From positions 42,501 through 106,500 of the forward strand of contig JACYXH010000015.1 of assembly GCA_026745465.1 (NCBI GenBank): a stretch of 64,000 nt of DNA. The letters are read 5' to 3'. Position numbers and translations under genes: made by a program. Below the pieces are notes generated by a model. That model searched no databases, was not told the DNA's origin, and saw nothing but the letters and a program-made list of their open reading frames with translations. This DNA comes from Lota lota. Its lineage: Eukaryota; Chordata; Actinopteri; Gadiformes; Lotidae. Positions 1 to 12,416 of the stretch are shown here, piece by piece. Within the stretch, counting starts at the first letter, position 1. Each line of letters opens with the position of its first letter.

Positions 1-721
1 CTGAATGTAAGCGCGAGACCACACAGACACACCTTGTTTTATTTTTTTTTTTGGTGGGTCAACACATAAATAATCGGCCACAAGACTCTTTCCGAATGCA
101 TCTACCGAACAGAACACCCAGTTTGTTGTTAATAGTTTAAAAGTGTCCCAAATCTGAAGATTTACGGCAGGGAGTTCCTCCCTCTTCTGTCTATTGTACC
201 GAGGTTCCCCAAAGTGGAGTAAAATGTCAATAAATACATCTGCATTTGGAAATTCCATCGCGTTAATAAATCCAAAGACGCCATAAATCTGACGGCCAGT
301 GGGCTTTCAGACTCCGTAACGTCTGCTTCCACTTAACTCACCTCACGTAATCGGTGACAATTAAAACACACGATTCTGCCCTTCCTAAAGGACGAGGGGA
401 CGGGAAAGTTCATTCAGCATCACGCACACTGGGTTTTCACAGAATACACCGCCAACCAAACTCGACCCTGTCTTGCATTTCTCTTCTTTGCCAACTTAAC
501 GATGGAACGTAGTCCAAGTCGCACGCAGGCGTGTCCACCGTCACATCGGCGGCCTCCTTCCACTTGCGCTGCTGAATGATTCATTTCGTCCAGGAGGAAG
601 GGTATTGGGTGTCGCGGTCTCCTTATCAAGGATTACATGACCCCCGAAGGATGAGGCCTTCGCCGGCTGAACTAAGAGGTCTGCCGTCTCAATCAATTGA
701 CTGAAGCAGTGAGTCGCCGGC

Positions 722-762
722 TGGCCCCCGTGGCCCCCGTGGCCCCCGTGGCCCCGTGGCCC
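722..762. repeat. 9-bp GC-rich tandem repeat
   Basis: About four copies of the unit TGGCCCCCG, degenerating at the right end. Confidence 0.8.
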
Positions 763-1435
763 GTAACCGGAGCCGGCAGAGGAAGCAGATCCACCTGTAG
801 ATAGTGCTGAGCGAGCATGCTCAGGCCTTGTGGCGAAAACAGTACATTAGTGCTCATCGCATTGAGCTCAAAGGGAGGGTGGAGGGGGTGGGTGGAGGAG
901 GAGGGTGGAGGTTGAGGACGGTGGAGCGTTTAGCAGGAAGGTGACCTCAATGACGCTGTAGCATCCAGCGGCTCAGCTGATGTATCGCGGGCTCTGAGGT
1001 GTGACGATGGCATTTGGCGCCAAGGGTTGTAAGCCACGGCCCAGCATATATGGAAGGGGGGAGGTGGTGGTGGTGGTGGTGGGGGAGGGGGGGTGGAGGA
1101 GGGGGTTTAGAGGGAAAGAGGAGCCCTGTGTTTTTGCAGCTGACCAGACCCCCCCATTTTCACATGAAAGGCGGGTTTGGAACACAGTGCTCTGGACAGT
1201 CCTTGCAGAGTATCAACAATTGCTTTCTATTCTTAGGCCCACATGCTACGCCCCCTCCCCTCTCCTGCTACTCCTCCACCCCCTTCCCCCAGCGCTCCTT
1301 ATTCTAAAGAAGTGTTTCCTCCCCTATTTCCCTTTCAAAGGCCTCACCTGAGGTCAGCCTGTGAAACACTTTGGGCCGGAGAGTGTATTCAATTATCTGG
1401 ACTATTAGCTCCCCATTAGAGGTGGGACTTTATCG

Positions 1436-1465
1436 CCCCCCCCCCCCCCCCCCCCCCCCCCCCCC
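1436..1465. repeat. poly-C run of 30 bases
   Basis: Uninterrupted C homopolymer. This genome carries many such runs, here in anos1 intron 1. Confidence 0.9.
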
Positions 1466-2639
1466 TTTTGACTTCACAAGTGGTCTGGCTGGTGGCTAAT
1501 TTCATGGTGTCACTTTGCAAGGGCTGTGAGACCCTGGAAAACTGCATGGATCAAGACCCCCCCCCCCCCCCAAAAAACGAGGTTCATGTAGGAAGGAAGG
1601 CAACTGAGCATTACTGCATCACACATAGGTGTTACTCTTGGAAATTACAGAATGTGTATGCTAATATATAGTGATATATATATATATATAGTGGCTCATA
1701 TATTATATAGGCTTTGGTGGCTAATATATAGTGCCCACTTACCATTAGCCATAATGGGAAGGACTGGCAGCATATGGTTAGAGGATGAAAAGGATGTGAG
1801 AGGTGGAGGATCAGCCCTCAGGGTCCAGGGAGAGAGAACAGTGTGTCCAGTGGATGGTGTAAAGCGACCTCTAACACCACATACCAAATCACCCAGAGGA
1901 CAGGCTAATTCCTCCGCAAACAACTACGCGCACAAGTAGCCTGGCTCATCGCAGCGAGATCCGTGCGAACGCAAACTAACGGAAACTAACGGTCCTCCCC
2001 GTGAATCCACAAGGCAGTGCGCCACTTGAGCAAGCTAATTTCCTAGGTAAAAATCGGACAAACCAATAAACATAAAAACTACTAGGCCGGGGTGTTTATA
2101 CATTTAAAAAAATAACAACTGACGGATAATTATACATTTGGATTTGTAATAAATATCTAATGAGTCATTGCTTACGTTCAGCAACATGCAGTCTCCAATA
2201 AGCCTACATAACCAATAGATATTCATTGGCATAGGCTATTTAACTTTGACGATGCATCAGCTTTGAATGTTAATTTGATAAATACGGTGGAGACATGGCC
2301 TACCTATAGGCTTCGTATGTACGGTAGCCTACCTCGCAGTGACTGCAACCATGGCGTGTCTGTGCAGGCGACTTGCAAACCTTGTGACATTTTAAACAGA
2401 GAAACGTTGTGCTCTAATACAACAACGATACTACCGCCAAGATAGTCCCTTTCAGAGATGACTAATTAAAGGCCAACTTAGATGATGCATTAGGCAAGAT
2501 GAGAAAACGGGACACGGGATACAAAACCCTGTGTTTAGAAATGAAAAGCACACTCCCGCAATACACGTCTGACTTGGTAATGAGTTGGCGGAAACACAGC
2601 ATTAAAAGTTTGTGGGACTGTTATTACACGCCTGCCTAC

Positions 2640-2837
2640 CTGAGAGTGTCGGAAGAAAGCCGAGATGCGCGTGATGTGCAGGCTGAGGCATCTCGAAGCG
2701 CATCTTGCTCGATAAATACTGGCAGTGAAGAAAGAGTCGTCCTGTTTCTTCGCAGACACCCCTCCCGGAGTGGCCATCATCAGTATAATCCATACACACA
2801 GGCTCGCACTCACGGCGCCGCTCCTCGTGGAAAACAT
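2640..2837 (-). CDS. anos1: anosmin-1, first coding exon (partial gene)
   Basis: This is the first coding exon of the secreted extracellular-matrix glycoprotein anosmin-1 (KAL1), which in vertebrates guides GnRH neurons and olfactory axons and modulates FGF signalling. The 66 codons start with a signal peptide (hydrophobic core around residues 10-28, probably cleaved after VSA). They continue with RARCASRCLSLHITRISAFF, nearly identical to the start of the cysteine-rich region of known anosmins. The exon ends in phase 0 at a good donor (CAG|GTAGGC on the minus strand), just where the human first exon ends. A second in-frame ATG lies 18 bases upstream (2853-2855), so the start could be 6 residues earlier; I prefer the inner one because the signal peptide then has usual length. 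The remaining exons (WAP and fibronectin III domains) are not seen and must lie left of the window. The gene is head-to-head with tbl1x, as in mammals. Confidence 0.88.
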
Positions 2838-2852
2838 GGTCCGACGGGTGCG

Positions 2853-2855
2853 CAT
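2853..2855 (-). other. anos1: alternative upstream start codon of anos1
   Basis: An in-frame ATG six codons upstream of the chosen anos1 start would add MRTRRT before the signal peptide. Both are open; which is used cannot be decided from sequence alone. Confidence 0.4.
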
Positions 2856-2929
2856 TTTATCCCTTCCACAAATCGCACTACACTGAGAGTGTGGACTCCG
2901 CTGTAGAAACTAAGGAAACTTAAATTATG

Positions 2930-3060
2930 CACAGGGGAGGAGCCAGCGGCGTGTCCTGCGCTGCTATTGGCTCGTCCGCGCTGGACTGACGTCCTTGGAG
3001 AGTGTCTAGCAGGTAGACCGTACAGTCCTTCCCTCGAATTCAAAAGGATGGGCAGGCTTT
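2930..3060 (-). promoter_or_regulatory. probable anos1 promoter with inverted CCAAT box
   Basis: Directly upstream of the anos1 start is a GC-richer, CpG-containing stretch with ATTGG at 2966-2970, a CCAAT box in the orientation of anos1. No clear TATA box is visible. The promoter role is inferred from position and composition. Confidence 0.45.
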
Positions 3061-4327
3061 TCATCCCACGTACAAAATGAGGTCCAATGTGTTTAGTTTA
3101 CGTGAAAGATGGCAAAGTGTTGCATGCTAGGTCAAATGCATTAAGGGAGATAATTTAGTCATATTTAATGAATGGCTGTGTGTAATCTGTCCCCCAACTA
3201 TATGGCATCAAATGCATTACCTGATTTAACTGTTATATGTGAATTGTGTATGTTGTGCATTGAAATACGTTATAAACGAGGTTTAGGTTGATTGATTATA
3301 ATGTATTACCATATGGGCTTTACAAGTAAAGCCTTCATCATTCGGAAAAACCACACCATTATGTACATAACATAAATAATCCAGAGACATCGCTTGGTCC
3401 CACAAACACAAACTGGACAGCAGGCTCCAATCGACGAGCAAACCCCCAAACCGCCATCCCTTAGTCTTCTGAAGCCCATGTGTGGCGGTGGTGTTCCGCC
3501 TACTGCCACCTACTGATGGTACAACTCACGGCAGTGCCAAGAGGCGGGCTGCCCTTCACCGAGCTCACATATGGCTTCCACGAAACCGGCCAGCTACCCA
3601 GGGAAGCCCTGCGCTAAAGCTGCAGCCTAGCGGTTTAACGGTAGCACGGAAAAACGACTCAACATGGAAAACAATTAAAACCCACCCTTAACTGCATTCC
3701 ATGGAGACGGACTCCCTGCTTTTGGCATCTTCCGCTCAGCCCGAGGTGTGGAGAAAATAGGACGTGTCGGAAAAGGATGAAATCCCTGCCATTTATTGGA
3801 CGGGAAAAGGGGAAAATGAGTAAATTAGAGAGTTCCCTAGAGGCTTAACTGGTTCCCTCTCTCCCTCTCCTCTCGCGGAGCACTTCCCTGAACTGCATCA
3901 CAGCAGGGAACGTAATGGGCCCTGCTCTTAAACACGGAACGCAGAGCGGACCGAAACAGAGCGTCCCACACCGGCATTAGATCTGGCTCGCGGAGGCTCC
4001 TCGCCCTGGGCCAACGACAGCTTGGCCCGGAACGGTTCAGCTGTTCCTGAGCTGTTACTCCTCCTCGTGCAAACAGCTTGTAGGCCCAATGCTGGCCCAC
4101 TCGGAATAGCGAAGACCCCTCGTCTCCTCTGCAAAAGTTAGTGTTGAATAACTAGGTTAGACCAACACACCACCATTGCACAACAGAAACGTTCCTCGTT
4201 GTTCGACTTGGGGGGAATCACTGAAACGATCGCGACAGCAAGGGGGGGGGATCAACAACTAGTGGTCGGTCAACTAGTTTCAACCCGTAGTGGTTAACGG
4301 TTTATCGCGCCTGTCAACCCGCCGCGA

Positions 4328-4335
4328 TGACGTCA
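4328..4335. promoter_or_regulatory. CRE/ATF-like site in a 14-bp palindrome
   Basis: A full consensus TGACGTCA is embedded in the perfect palindrome CGATGACGTCATCG at 4325-4338, inside a local CpG-rich patch (about 4290-4410). CREB/ATF binding is inferred from the motif only. Confidence 0.5.
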
Positions 4336-4533
4336 TCGTAGCGGGAGCAGTGGGTTGTCGTTTCCCCGGTGGTCTCAGACACACGGTGATTCGCTCGCTC
4401 CTCTTAAAAAGCATTTTAAACGCGGATGTCTGTGTACCTTAAAAAACAACAACTCGGTAATGGCTTAATGTGTTGCCTTATTACAGCCATGTGTGGGGAG
4501 GGAGGTGGGAGTGGGCTGGGGGCTGCTTTATGG

Positions 4534-4543
4534 CGTGTGTGCG

Positions 4544-4577
<34 letters not shown>
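4534..4577. repeat. GT microsatellite
   Basis: Imperfect (GT)n with GC interruptions at the left end. Confidence 0.95.
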
Positions 4578-4682
4578 GTCCTCATGTCTCCTACAGCCCG
4601 TGGGACGTCCATCTTTAACGGCGGGCTTGCCCTGGACGTGAGAGGGAGCCCTAGTGAACCCAGTTCTTATTAATCATCCATG

Positions 4683-4969
4683 GTGGGAGGAAGCTGGGGG
4701 GGAGGGAGAGAAGGGGGGGAGGGGGGGAGAGTGAAGGGGGGGGAGGGGGAGAGAGAAGGGAGGGAAGGGGGGAGAGTGAAGGGGGGGAGGGGGAGAGAGA
4801 AGGGAGGGAAGGGGGAGAGTGAAGGGGGGAGGGGGGAGAGAGAAGGGAGGGAAGGGGGAGAGTGAAGGGGGAGGGGGGGAGAGTGAAGGGGGGGAGGGGG
4901 GGAGAGAGAAGGGAGGGAAGGGGGAGAGTGAAGGGGGGGGAGGGGGGAGAGTGAAGGGGGAGGGGGGGG
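4683..4969. repeat. polypurine minisatellite (G-rich, GA-rich)
   Basis: About 285 bases almost without pyrimidines on the plus strand, made of repeated blocks such as GGGAGAGAGAAGGGAGGGAA and GAGAGTGAAGGGGGG. Such a long purine strand with dense G runs can form triplex (H-DNA) or G-quadruplex structures; that is inference from composition. The open frames across it on both strands are low-complexity artefacts. Confidence 0.9.
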
Positions 4970-5589
4970 TGCAGCCATGGCCTAAAGTCAGTCTTAACTT
5001 GTATATATGCACTCATTAACTTTAGTTGAACAACATGATAGCACAGGGGGCCATAGGGGCGGGACACGGCCGTGTCTTGACTGCTTGCTGAAAGGGTCTG
5101 GGTTCGGTCCCTGATGTCCCCAGCCTACCTGTAGCCGGTCTTGATCCCCTGACCCACCACAGTGCATCGCTGTGGCTCCAGCGTCTCTACCCGACACATA
5201 ACTGGCCAGTGATCCGTGGCAGCCACAGCAGCGATGGCCGCCGGCACGAGCCGTGTGTACGGGCAGGAGTGTTGAGCTCTGAGCCGTGGACGAAGATCTC
5301 TCTGTGTACAGCTCTGTGGTCGACGGCTTGATTGATTTGAAGCCTCCGACATCATTCGGTGCGCTGGACACTTTTCCCAGAGGGGTCGTCGTGTGACAAA
5401 CACAGGTGTCGGTCCTGACACTGATCCTGGGTCTGCTCCGTTTGTGTAGCCGGGTCCATCGTCAGAGCTGTACGTAATTACTCATTATTAGTAGAATTGG
5501 GTATGAGGAACGCCGGCGTTTGTCCAATGAGGATCCCTCTGGGAAAAGGGGGCTAGTAGCACCGCCAACGTCGAGGCGGAGTATAAATG

Positions 5590-5825
5590 AACCACCTTGT
5601 GCCATAATGAGTCAAAAGCTCCTCTTCACGTCCCAGGGGAAAGATTCGCTACACTCAGTGGTCTGTTCATCCAAAGCCACTGACAGGGAGTTCGACTCAA
5701 GGTCACGAAAGAGCAGCTGGGCTGTTGGGACGTCCTGCTCAAAGACGCTAGCAAACAGGCTGCGCAAACACACCCAGCGGGGATCGAACCCGGTGCCTTT
5801 CGGATGGAAGTCGAACACTTAACTC
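5590..5825 (-). mobile_element. tRNA-derived SINE-like element
   Basis: Read on the minus strand, this has the layout of a teleost tRNA-derived SINE: a polymerase III B-box-like GGTTCGATCCC (complement of 5780-5790), then a body with GAGCAGGACGT and a CTTTGGATGAA-type segment found in many fish SINEs. Boundaries are approximate. The match is from memory of the family, not a search. Confidence 0.55.
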
Positions 5826-5978
5826 TCTTTCAAGTGACTTCCGTACAGTCCCTGATCTTGGCGCCTCTGTCAGATCTCAGATCCCCACCCTGGGAGGCAT
5901 TAGCAGAATCGTCGGGAGAATCGTCCCAGGATCTGACAAAGGCACCAGCCCTCCGACAGATGACCCACCAGCATGGCA

Positions 5979-6003
5979 GAAGAAAGGGTGTGTGTGTGTG
6001 TCT

Positions 6004-6042
<39 letters not shown>
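5979..6042. repeat. GT microsatellite
   Basis: (GT)n with a few TCTG interruptions. Confidence 0.95.
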
Positions 6043-6045
<3 letters not shown>

Positions 6046-6307
6046 CGGGCGCACGGCAATCAAACGCTCCTGTCATCCTTTGATCCTTCTGGAGTCGGAG
6101 GAGGAGGACTCATTGTTCTCACCTGGGGAGAGGATCCCGCCGGGGTCGGAGGCAGGCTTGGGAACGCCACGCACGGACCAAATGGTGGCTAGGGACTACT
6201 ACATCAAACAGTAGCCAGTCGGGATCCTGAGGGACTAACCTGTCGTCACATGTGGGTGTAGCACTGCTGCTGCAACCACATGAGGACGGGGCTTTACGTG
6301 GGATTAC

Positions 6308-6384
6308 GCGTGTGTGCGTGTGCGTGTGTGTGCGTGCGTGTGTGTGTGTGTGTGCGTGTGTGTGTGCGTGTGTGTGTGTGTGTG

Positions 6385-6416
<32 letters not shown>

Positions 6417-6418
6417 GT
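6308..6418. repeat. GT/GC-interrupted microsatellite
   Basis: Long (GT)n with regularly spaced GC dinucleotides (GTGTGC pattern). Confidence 0.95.
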
Positions 6419-6772
6419 GTTTGATGTCAGTTGTGGCTTTCAATTGAGATCACCAGTAAAGAGTTTATCTATTTGGTTGATGGTTAATGGTTGACTTCAG
6501 AAAACCTGTCAGAGAGAGAAATATTCATGTTTTCATGTAATATTTTTCATATTATTCATATTAATAACGTTATTTATATAATATTCATGAGAAGATATTT
6601 GCAGGTACTAAAATGGGATTTAATAATTAAAATCACATTTCATGTTGAAAAACTTTAACTGTAAGTATTGTTATGATAACTGTCTTACACAAATGTAACA
6701 TGCGATGTGCTTCTATATTAAGTAAAATATCAGGGTTTTGCTACACAGATGTTATTCTAACAATTATTACAT

Positions 6773-6856
6773 CTACTATTTCTAGAAAGCTTGAAATCTA
6801 GCCCCTATCATACGAGAATGATAGGGGCTAGATTTCAAGCTTTCTAGAAATAGTAG
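6773..6856. repeat. perfect 39-bp inverted repeat (hairpin)
   Basis: The left arm 6773-6811 and the right arm 6818-6856 are exact reverse complements, separated by only 6 bases (ACGAGA). The arms contain CTAGAAAGCTTGAAATCTAG. No coding frame or known element was recognised. It could be a foldback transposon remnant, an RNA hairpin or a palindromic duplication. Confidence 0.9.
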
Positions 6857-7143
6857 TGAAGATTTCTAACACGCAAAAGGCTGCTTTAAATAGGTGTGAA
6901 ATGTAATTTGACACTTTGTTTAACACATCAGAGATGAGATATTCACGTATTAACCAAGAGGATGTCTTATCTGAATATGTCCCTCAGTGTATCAGATGTA
7001 CAGCCTGCTTACTCTTAAATGGAGGCTTTTGGGTTATTAAGTTATTTTAAACTCTTTTTGATGCCATGATCATTGTAAGCGCCACTGGCTCTTGCGCTGA
7101 AGACCGCTTTGAACCAGTGGTGGCAGGCCTACACTGGGGTGAG

Positions 7144-7151
7144 TGACGTCA
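7144..7151. promoter_or_regulatory. CRE/ATF-like site
   Basis: TGACGTCA lies within the palindrome GTGACGTCAC at 7143-7152, about 20 bases left of an NRF1-like CTGCGCATG. The two together resemble a promoter or enhancer core, but no transcript start is evident. Confidence 0.4.
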
Positions 7152-7453
7152 CCGTTCTTTGTAAATGACGCTCTGCGCATGTCCTTTACCGTGCAACTCT
7201 CCTGATAAAACTGACAGGTGGGGGTGAACGGAACGGTGAACGACGAACGAACTAAAGTCAGTCATGAATTGGACTGAGATAAAGCATGAAAGCTTGTTTT
7301 TGTAGGACTACGGCAGTCAGAGTCCGACTATAGCAACTAAATCCACCAACAGTCCCTAATATGTCGCTAGTATCCAATCTATACTTTGACGGGACTTTCT
7401 ATTTTAATGTTACAGAACCTGCCCGTAATACATTCCTGCATGACTCGTGCACG

Positions 7454-7467
7454 ATGCCCCCTAGTGG
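7454..7467 (-). promoter_or_regulatory. CTCF-like motif, minus orientation
   Basis: ATGCCCCCTAGTGG matches the reverse complement of the CTCF core CCASYAGRKGGCRS at 13 of 14 positions. It lies 217 bases left of an oppositely oriented full match. Confidence 0.5.
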
Positions 7468-7670
7468 ACTACTAACGATATTGGCGAAACTAGTTTATGT
7501 ATTAATGTTTCATGTATCTTTTCATGCAATGTAGTTGTGGACAGGAAAAACAATAGGGTGTAAAACAGATTATTTTTATTAAAATTCTATACATTTTATT
7601 ATCATTAAGTATTATTACACAAAGTTGGCTGATCTCAAACAGTATTGTAAATCAGCGTGTTGCTTTCCTG

Positions 7671-7684
7671 CCACTAGATGGCAG
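7671..7684 (+). promoter_or_regulatory. CTCF-like motif, plus orientation
   Basis: CCACTAGATGGCAG fits the CTCF core consensus CCASYAGRKGGCRS at every position. It lies between anos1 and tbl1x, where a boundary would be plausible. Confidence 0.55.
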
Positions 7685-7994
7685 TGTTGTCCCTCAAAGG
7701 CATGTACAGCAGCTTCGCCGTGCAAGAGTCAACCATGTCAGAACCCACCCCTCCCCCTTTCTCTGACACAATATTTTCCAGGAGATGATCCAACATTAAT
7801 ACCAAACAATGGAGAATTCATCAAGGGCTTTGTTCTCTCTCTGTCTGAGGCAAACAGTGATCAGATAGGATGGAAAAGAGGGACTGTTTTGAGACACAAG
7901 AGAAAATATAAATTACACAAATCTCTCTTTCTGATGCCATGTTAGAGTCTCTCATACACACTCACATTCTCTCTTTTCATACTCCTTTCTGACA

Positions 7995-8212
<218 letters not shown>

Positions 8213-8944
8213 TGTATTCTCCCTGTTGTTTACTTCTGGTTACTTCTAGCTCCTTCTAGTTTATTTGTGTGGTGTGGCTGGTTTCATAACCAGGTGTGTT
8301 GCTGTGCGTAATCAAGCCTATGATCATCCACATCCAACTCACCCAGAACCATCAAACGATGAGGTGCTCAACGCGTCTGTGTGAAAGTAATTAGTTTCTA
8401 CAGACTCCAGTGGTTCCCCCCCCCCTTACGCAACCAGGCCATTCTGGGGCACATGAAAATAAATCTCCCTTGGACTCTTCCTGTGGAACACCTTATGCTC
8501 ATGAAATATGTTTCAGCAAAAAAAAAAATATATATAAAAAATAAAACACAAGGGTGGCCACTACGCCCCTGAAGCTCAGAGTCTAACGTGATTTCAAGCG
8601 AGCGTGACGGTCAAGCCGGAGATTGCTAAGAGCCAGCGTGTCATCGTGTCGTCTTGATGTCAGGCCTCACAACGCAACCAAACGTCTTGATGCAGTGAAG
8701 CCCTCCTGGCCAGCAGTGAGGGAGGCAGGTCTCCCCCCCCCCCACCCCACCCCCACTCTCACTGGAATACAGTGTCACTCGAGATCAAAGCACGTACACC
8801 CTAAAGTGGGCCATGCCTGTAACGTTTGGAGAAAGCTTGGATGTCCTTTGATGCTATTATGATTCTTATTATTTGTAGAGAATTATAGCATGACACCACA
8901 TAACAACGTATCCAAATATTGGTTTTAGACACTTCGTCTTTACA

Positions 8945-9140
8945 TAATAGGGCTTGTACATCAGAATGCATCATGGTATCTTTTCGTTGGCGACACTCCC
9001 GCCATATTGAGAGGACTCGAGAGAGTTGTAGTGCTGTAAAATACTAAATCAATGTGAATACACTGTAACCTAGGCTAATGAAACTTTGTTTGGCCACGTC
9101 TCTGATGAGAAACGCTGCAATGTCTCCCCATAACGACCAA
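8945..9140. mobile_element. dispersed repeat, copy 1 (inverted partner at 23590-23795)
   Basis: From GGGCTTGTACATCA to TGTCTCCCCATAACGACC this segment is matched, in reverse complement, by 23590-23795 with clear but imperfect identity over about 200 bases. It includes CCGCCATATTGAGAGGACTC. No transposase or tRNA head is visible. It is probably a MITE or SINE family member; the class is unknown to me. Confidence 0.65.
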
Positions 9141-10123
9141 TACCAAATAACGGCTTCACGGTCAGTTACTAAACAATGACCCAAAAACCACGACTACCAA
9201 CCGAATAACTTACATTCCAATTATCCTATGCTTTCGAGATGGCGGCGCTCATTGCACGGGGACGTCGCGATGCACAACGCCTAAAGGCTTATATTTACAA
9301 CAAATGTGGAATAAAATTAAATAAAACACCTGGCTCCAGCCATTTCTGTTTGTCTGTGCTGTGACAAAATAGCTTTTAGCCACATGACTGGACGCATGCA
9401 AACACATTACCAAAATTGCCACTATGACAAGAATAGCGCAGTAGTGAAGGTTTGAGGTTTGGCGTTATTGCAATCACGTGATCACACATCTATTACTGTT
9501 TTAATATTTAGAGTGAAATTCAGTTAAAATGCTAATCCAATGAGTACACCACAATCTTCCGTTTCCGTTAATGTAATGTGTTTTGAATTTAATTTGAACG
9601 TTATTTTAAGAACGCAACTTGCACAGCCTCTGTCTCCATGGAAACCTATTCCTGACATTTCCGCTGCAGTCAAGTGTTTCAGTAATCAACACTCCGGCGC
9701 ACACATCCCGTTACCTGCCACACACTGTGCTCTGACAAGGCTTTGTTTTTAACAACGGCAAAACTTTATCACGCTATTATTTTCGCTTCCCCTTCTTTTT
9801 GTGCTGAACATCGTGGTGTTAATATCGCACGGGCAAAGTACCACATGGTGAATAAAACAAAAACAAATGTGTTTTACATGTATAAATGAACAGCATCGTC
9901 AGCAGAGCCGCAATCTGTACTGGTGTAAAGGCATTGTGCTGCCTGGATACACAGCAGAAGGGGAGGGGGTTTCAGTGGATCCGAGAGGTCACCCACCCCT
10001 GACCCCTTTCCGTGACCCCTGAATCTCTTAACATCTGCCTGCTTTTCCCGCCTTTTGGCTCTCCAACCCCCTCGCTCCGTCGAAGGAATTTGACTACAGC
10101 ACAGGAAGGAATGCGAGCTCCCA

Positions 10124-10158
10124 CCAAAATGCGCACCATTCCAAAATGCGCACCATTC
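10124..10158. repeat. 18-bp tandem duplication
   Basis: Two adjacent copies of CAAAATGCGCACCATT with a small offset. Confidence 0.7.
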
Positions 10159-10534
10159 AAATCGAAGCACGCGCTGACTCCGTAAGAAAAGACGTGATAT
10201 AAATAGAGTGCACTTAAAAAATAAATAAACAGCAGACAACACAATAATGTGCATTTTTGCGGGGCCTATTTGGAATCCGTTGTGGTCGAAACCTCACCGT
10301 AAACCCTGGTATTATATGTTTATCTCATTACAAAGCCTAGAACGTGGAACTGAAATTGATCTGTTTTTTTTGCCGTCTGCTTGTGTTTTGTCTGGAAAAT
10401 AGGTCTGCATGACATAACAGCGCCATGGAAACCCTTCTGCCTCTCGGCCGAGTGGTTGCTGTGGGGGAGGGGACAGAGAGAGACGTGGGAGGGGCTGTAC
10501 AGTATTATGTGAGCGTACACAGTGCTCTTTCTGT

Positions 10535-10665
<131 letters not shown>

Positions 10666-12318
10666 AACACAGACGGATACACGCACACGCACTCACACTC
10701 GATGTATTGTTCATACTGAATGATTGCCTGTGTCTTTCTTTTCCTTTCTAAGGCGTGTTATTCACTTCGCTGCGTAAATACAGCTAAAGAAGGGTAAATA
10801 AACGGGGGAGCCAAGTACAATACGCCGACGGACACGACCGCGCACGAAAGCCAGCGACGCCGCTATGTGAGGAAATTCCCCTGTCACGGGCCGAGTTTCA
10901 CGCGAGCCCCTGAAGTCTTAACGGCGCAACAAGACTCGTGTGACTCTGCGCGCGCCCTTCCCCCACAGCAAGATATTACCATCCCTCCTCTGTGCTGTCT
11001 AGAAAGGTCACGTGACCCTCGTCGGCTTCCTGGGTTGGCTGGGGGAGGGGTGGCAGATTGAACCTGTTCTTTGTTAGGAGGTCAGCCGGGCTGTTTGGCA
11101 GGAAGAGCTCCCACCGTATATGGCCTAATAGAGGGGCAGAACGGCTGCGGATGTAACGCACGGTGGGCAAGCAGAGGAGAAAGAACGAATCCGCTTCATT
11201 TAAAGTACGACTTCATGTATTTTTATATAAATGTGCCCGAATTTCCCCTCAAATGACGCTGGTATCATCACATTGAAACTGGTGAAAAGCCTGCAACGCG
11301 TTTGACCACCAGTCTATTATTCATCAGCTGTACGAAATAGACCACGGGATCAGGTTTGCGTCAAACTAAAAGGTCAACTGTTAGGATTTAGGAGGTATTT
11401 AATCGCCACGCCGTTTTCCATCGGATCCCTGTAATCAAAAATCAGAAATGTTGTACTGTCTTCTAACTATGAGTCTGGCTTTTAGTTGACTAGTTTACTC
11501 AAATCGTTGATCTGTTTGTTGCTTGCTCCGTGAGCCAATATTCTAATTTGGGGACGCTCGTTCAACTAATGTTCACTAGTGATCCGAATGATCCAAAACA
11601 TGGGAATCACATCTCGGGAACCTTCCACTCCACCATCTTGTATGCACAACAAAAGGTATTAGGACGGACAATGAATGATAAATGGCAGAGTAACAAACAT
11701 TGGAATGGGGCCTGGTGCACTGATAAAAGCTTTCAGACATTAGGTTAAATGCATGTAACCAAGCAACAGACCATATGTGTAGCACTTCTATGGTGGTGTG
11801 TCTGTGTAGCAACAAGATAAGGTAATGAAATGTCCAGCCCAGTTGGCCCGTGTGGTCTATAATTAGTCTTATCAATCCTACTACCCCCTACCCCTTCATC
11901 TTATTCCATGGATGTTGTTGTTGTTTACCTTGTGTTAACAAACAAGCTAGCTAAGTTCACTGCAACCCCATCGGGAATGAGTAAACGTCCCACTTTAGTT
12001 GAGTAAAATACTGCTTTTTACACATAAATGCAAAATCCATAGAAATGTCTCTTTAAGTTAGAAGTGTACAGCGTGGTGCTGCAAGAGACGCATGCAAAGC
12101 TGGAGCATTGACTGCAGTTGAACACGGAAGCTCCTGTGCTTCTGTTGTGATCATGATAAAGGATGGGACACTAATGATAGGGGGGAACTCTGCGACCTGC
12201 ATGGCTGTTGGTGTTGTCGTGGGTATATCCTAGAGTGGGCCTCTGCCAAGGACTGGAAGCTTTTGTCCAGAGAACTGAGCTGCATCTTATGAGGTTATAT
12301 CTTCATCATTTTGGTGCA

Positions 12319-12416
<98 letters not shown>
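12319..12416. repeat. CTAT tetranucleotide microsatellite
   Basis: About 24 uninterrupted CTAT units. Confidence 0.98.

Larger units (their letters stand above)
1..2639 (-). other. anos1 intron 1 (part), no exon seen
   Basis: This stretch lies downstream of the anos1 first-exon donor and should be intron 1. I see no reading frame resembling later anosmin domains on either strand. It holds a 9-bp GC-rich tandem repeat near 722-762, GGT/GGA-rich DNA near 880-1100, a 30-base C run at 1436-1465 and a shorter one near 1557-1571, and a TA repeat near 1663-1690. Confidence 0.6.

Noticed and set aside
3503..3516. Possible CTCF-like motif CTGCCACCTACTGA
   Set aside because: The last core position is wrong and the surroundings look like a repeat; weaker than the sites reported.
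5080..5130. B-box-like GGGTTCGGTCCC
   Set aside because: It may be another SINE trace, but I could not see a body or tail, so it was not listed.
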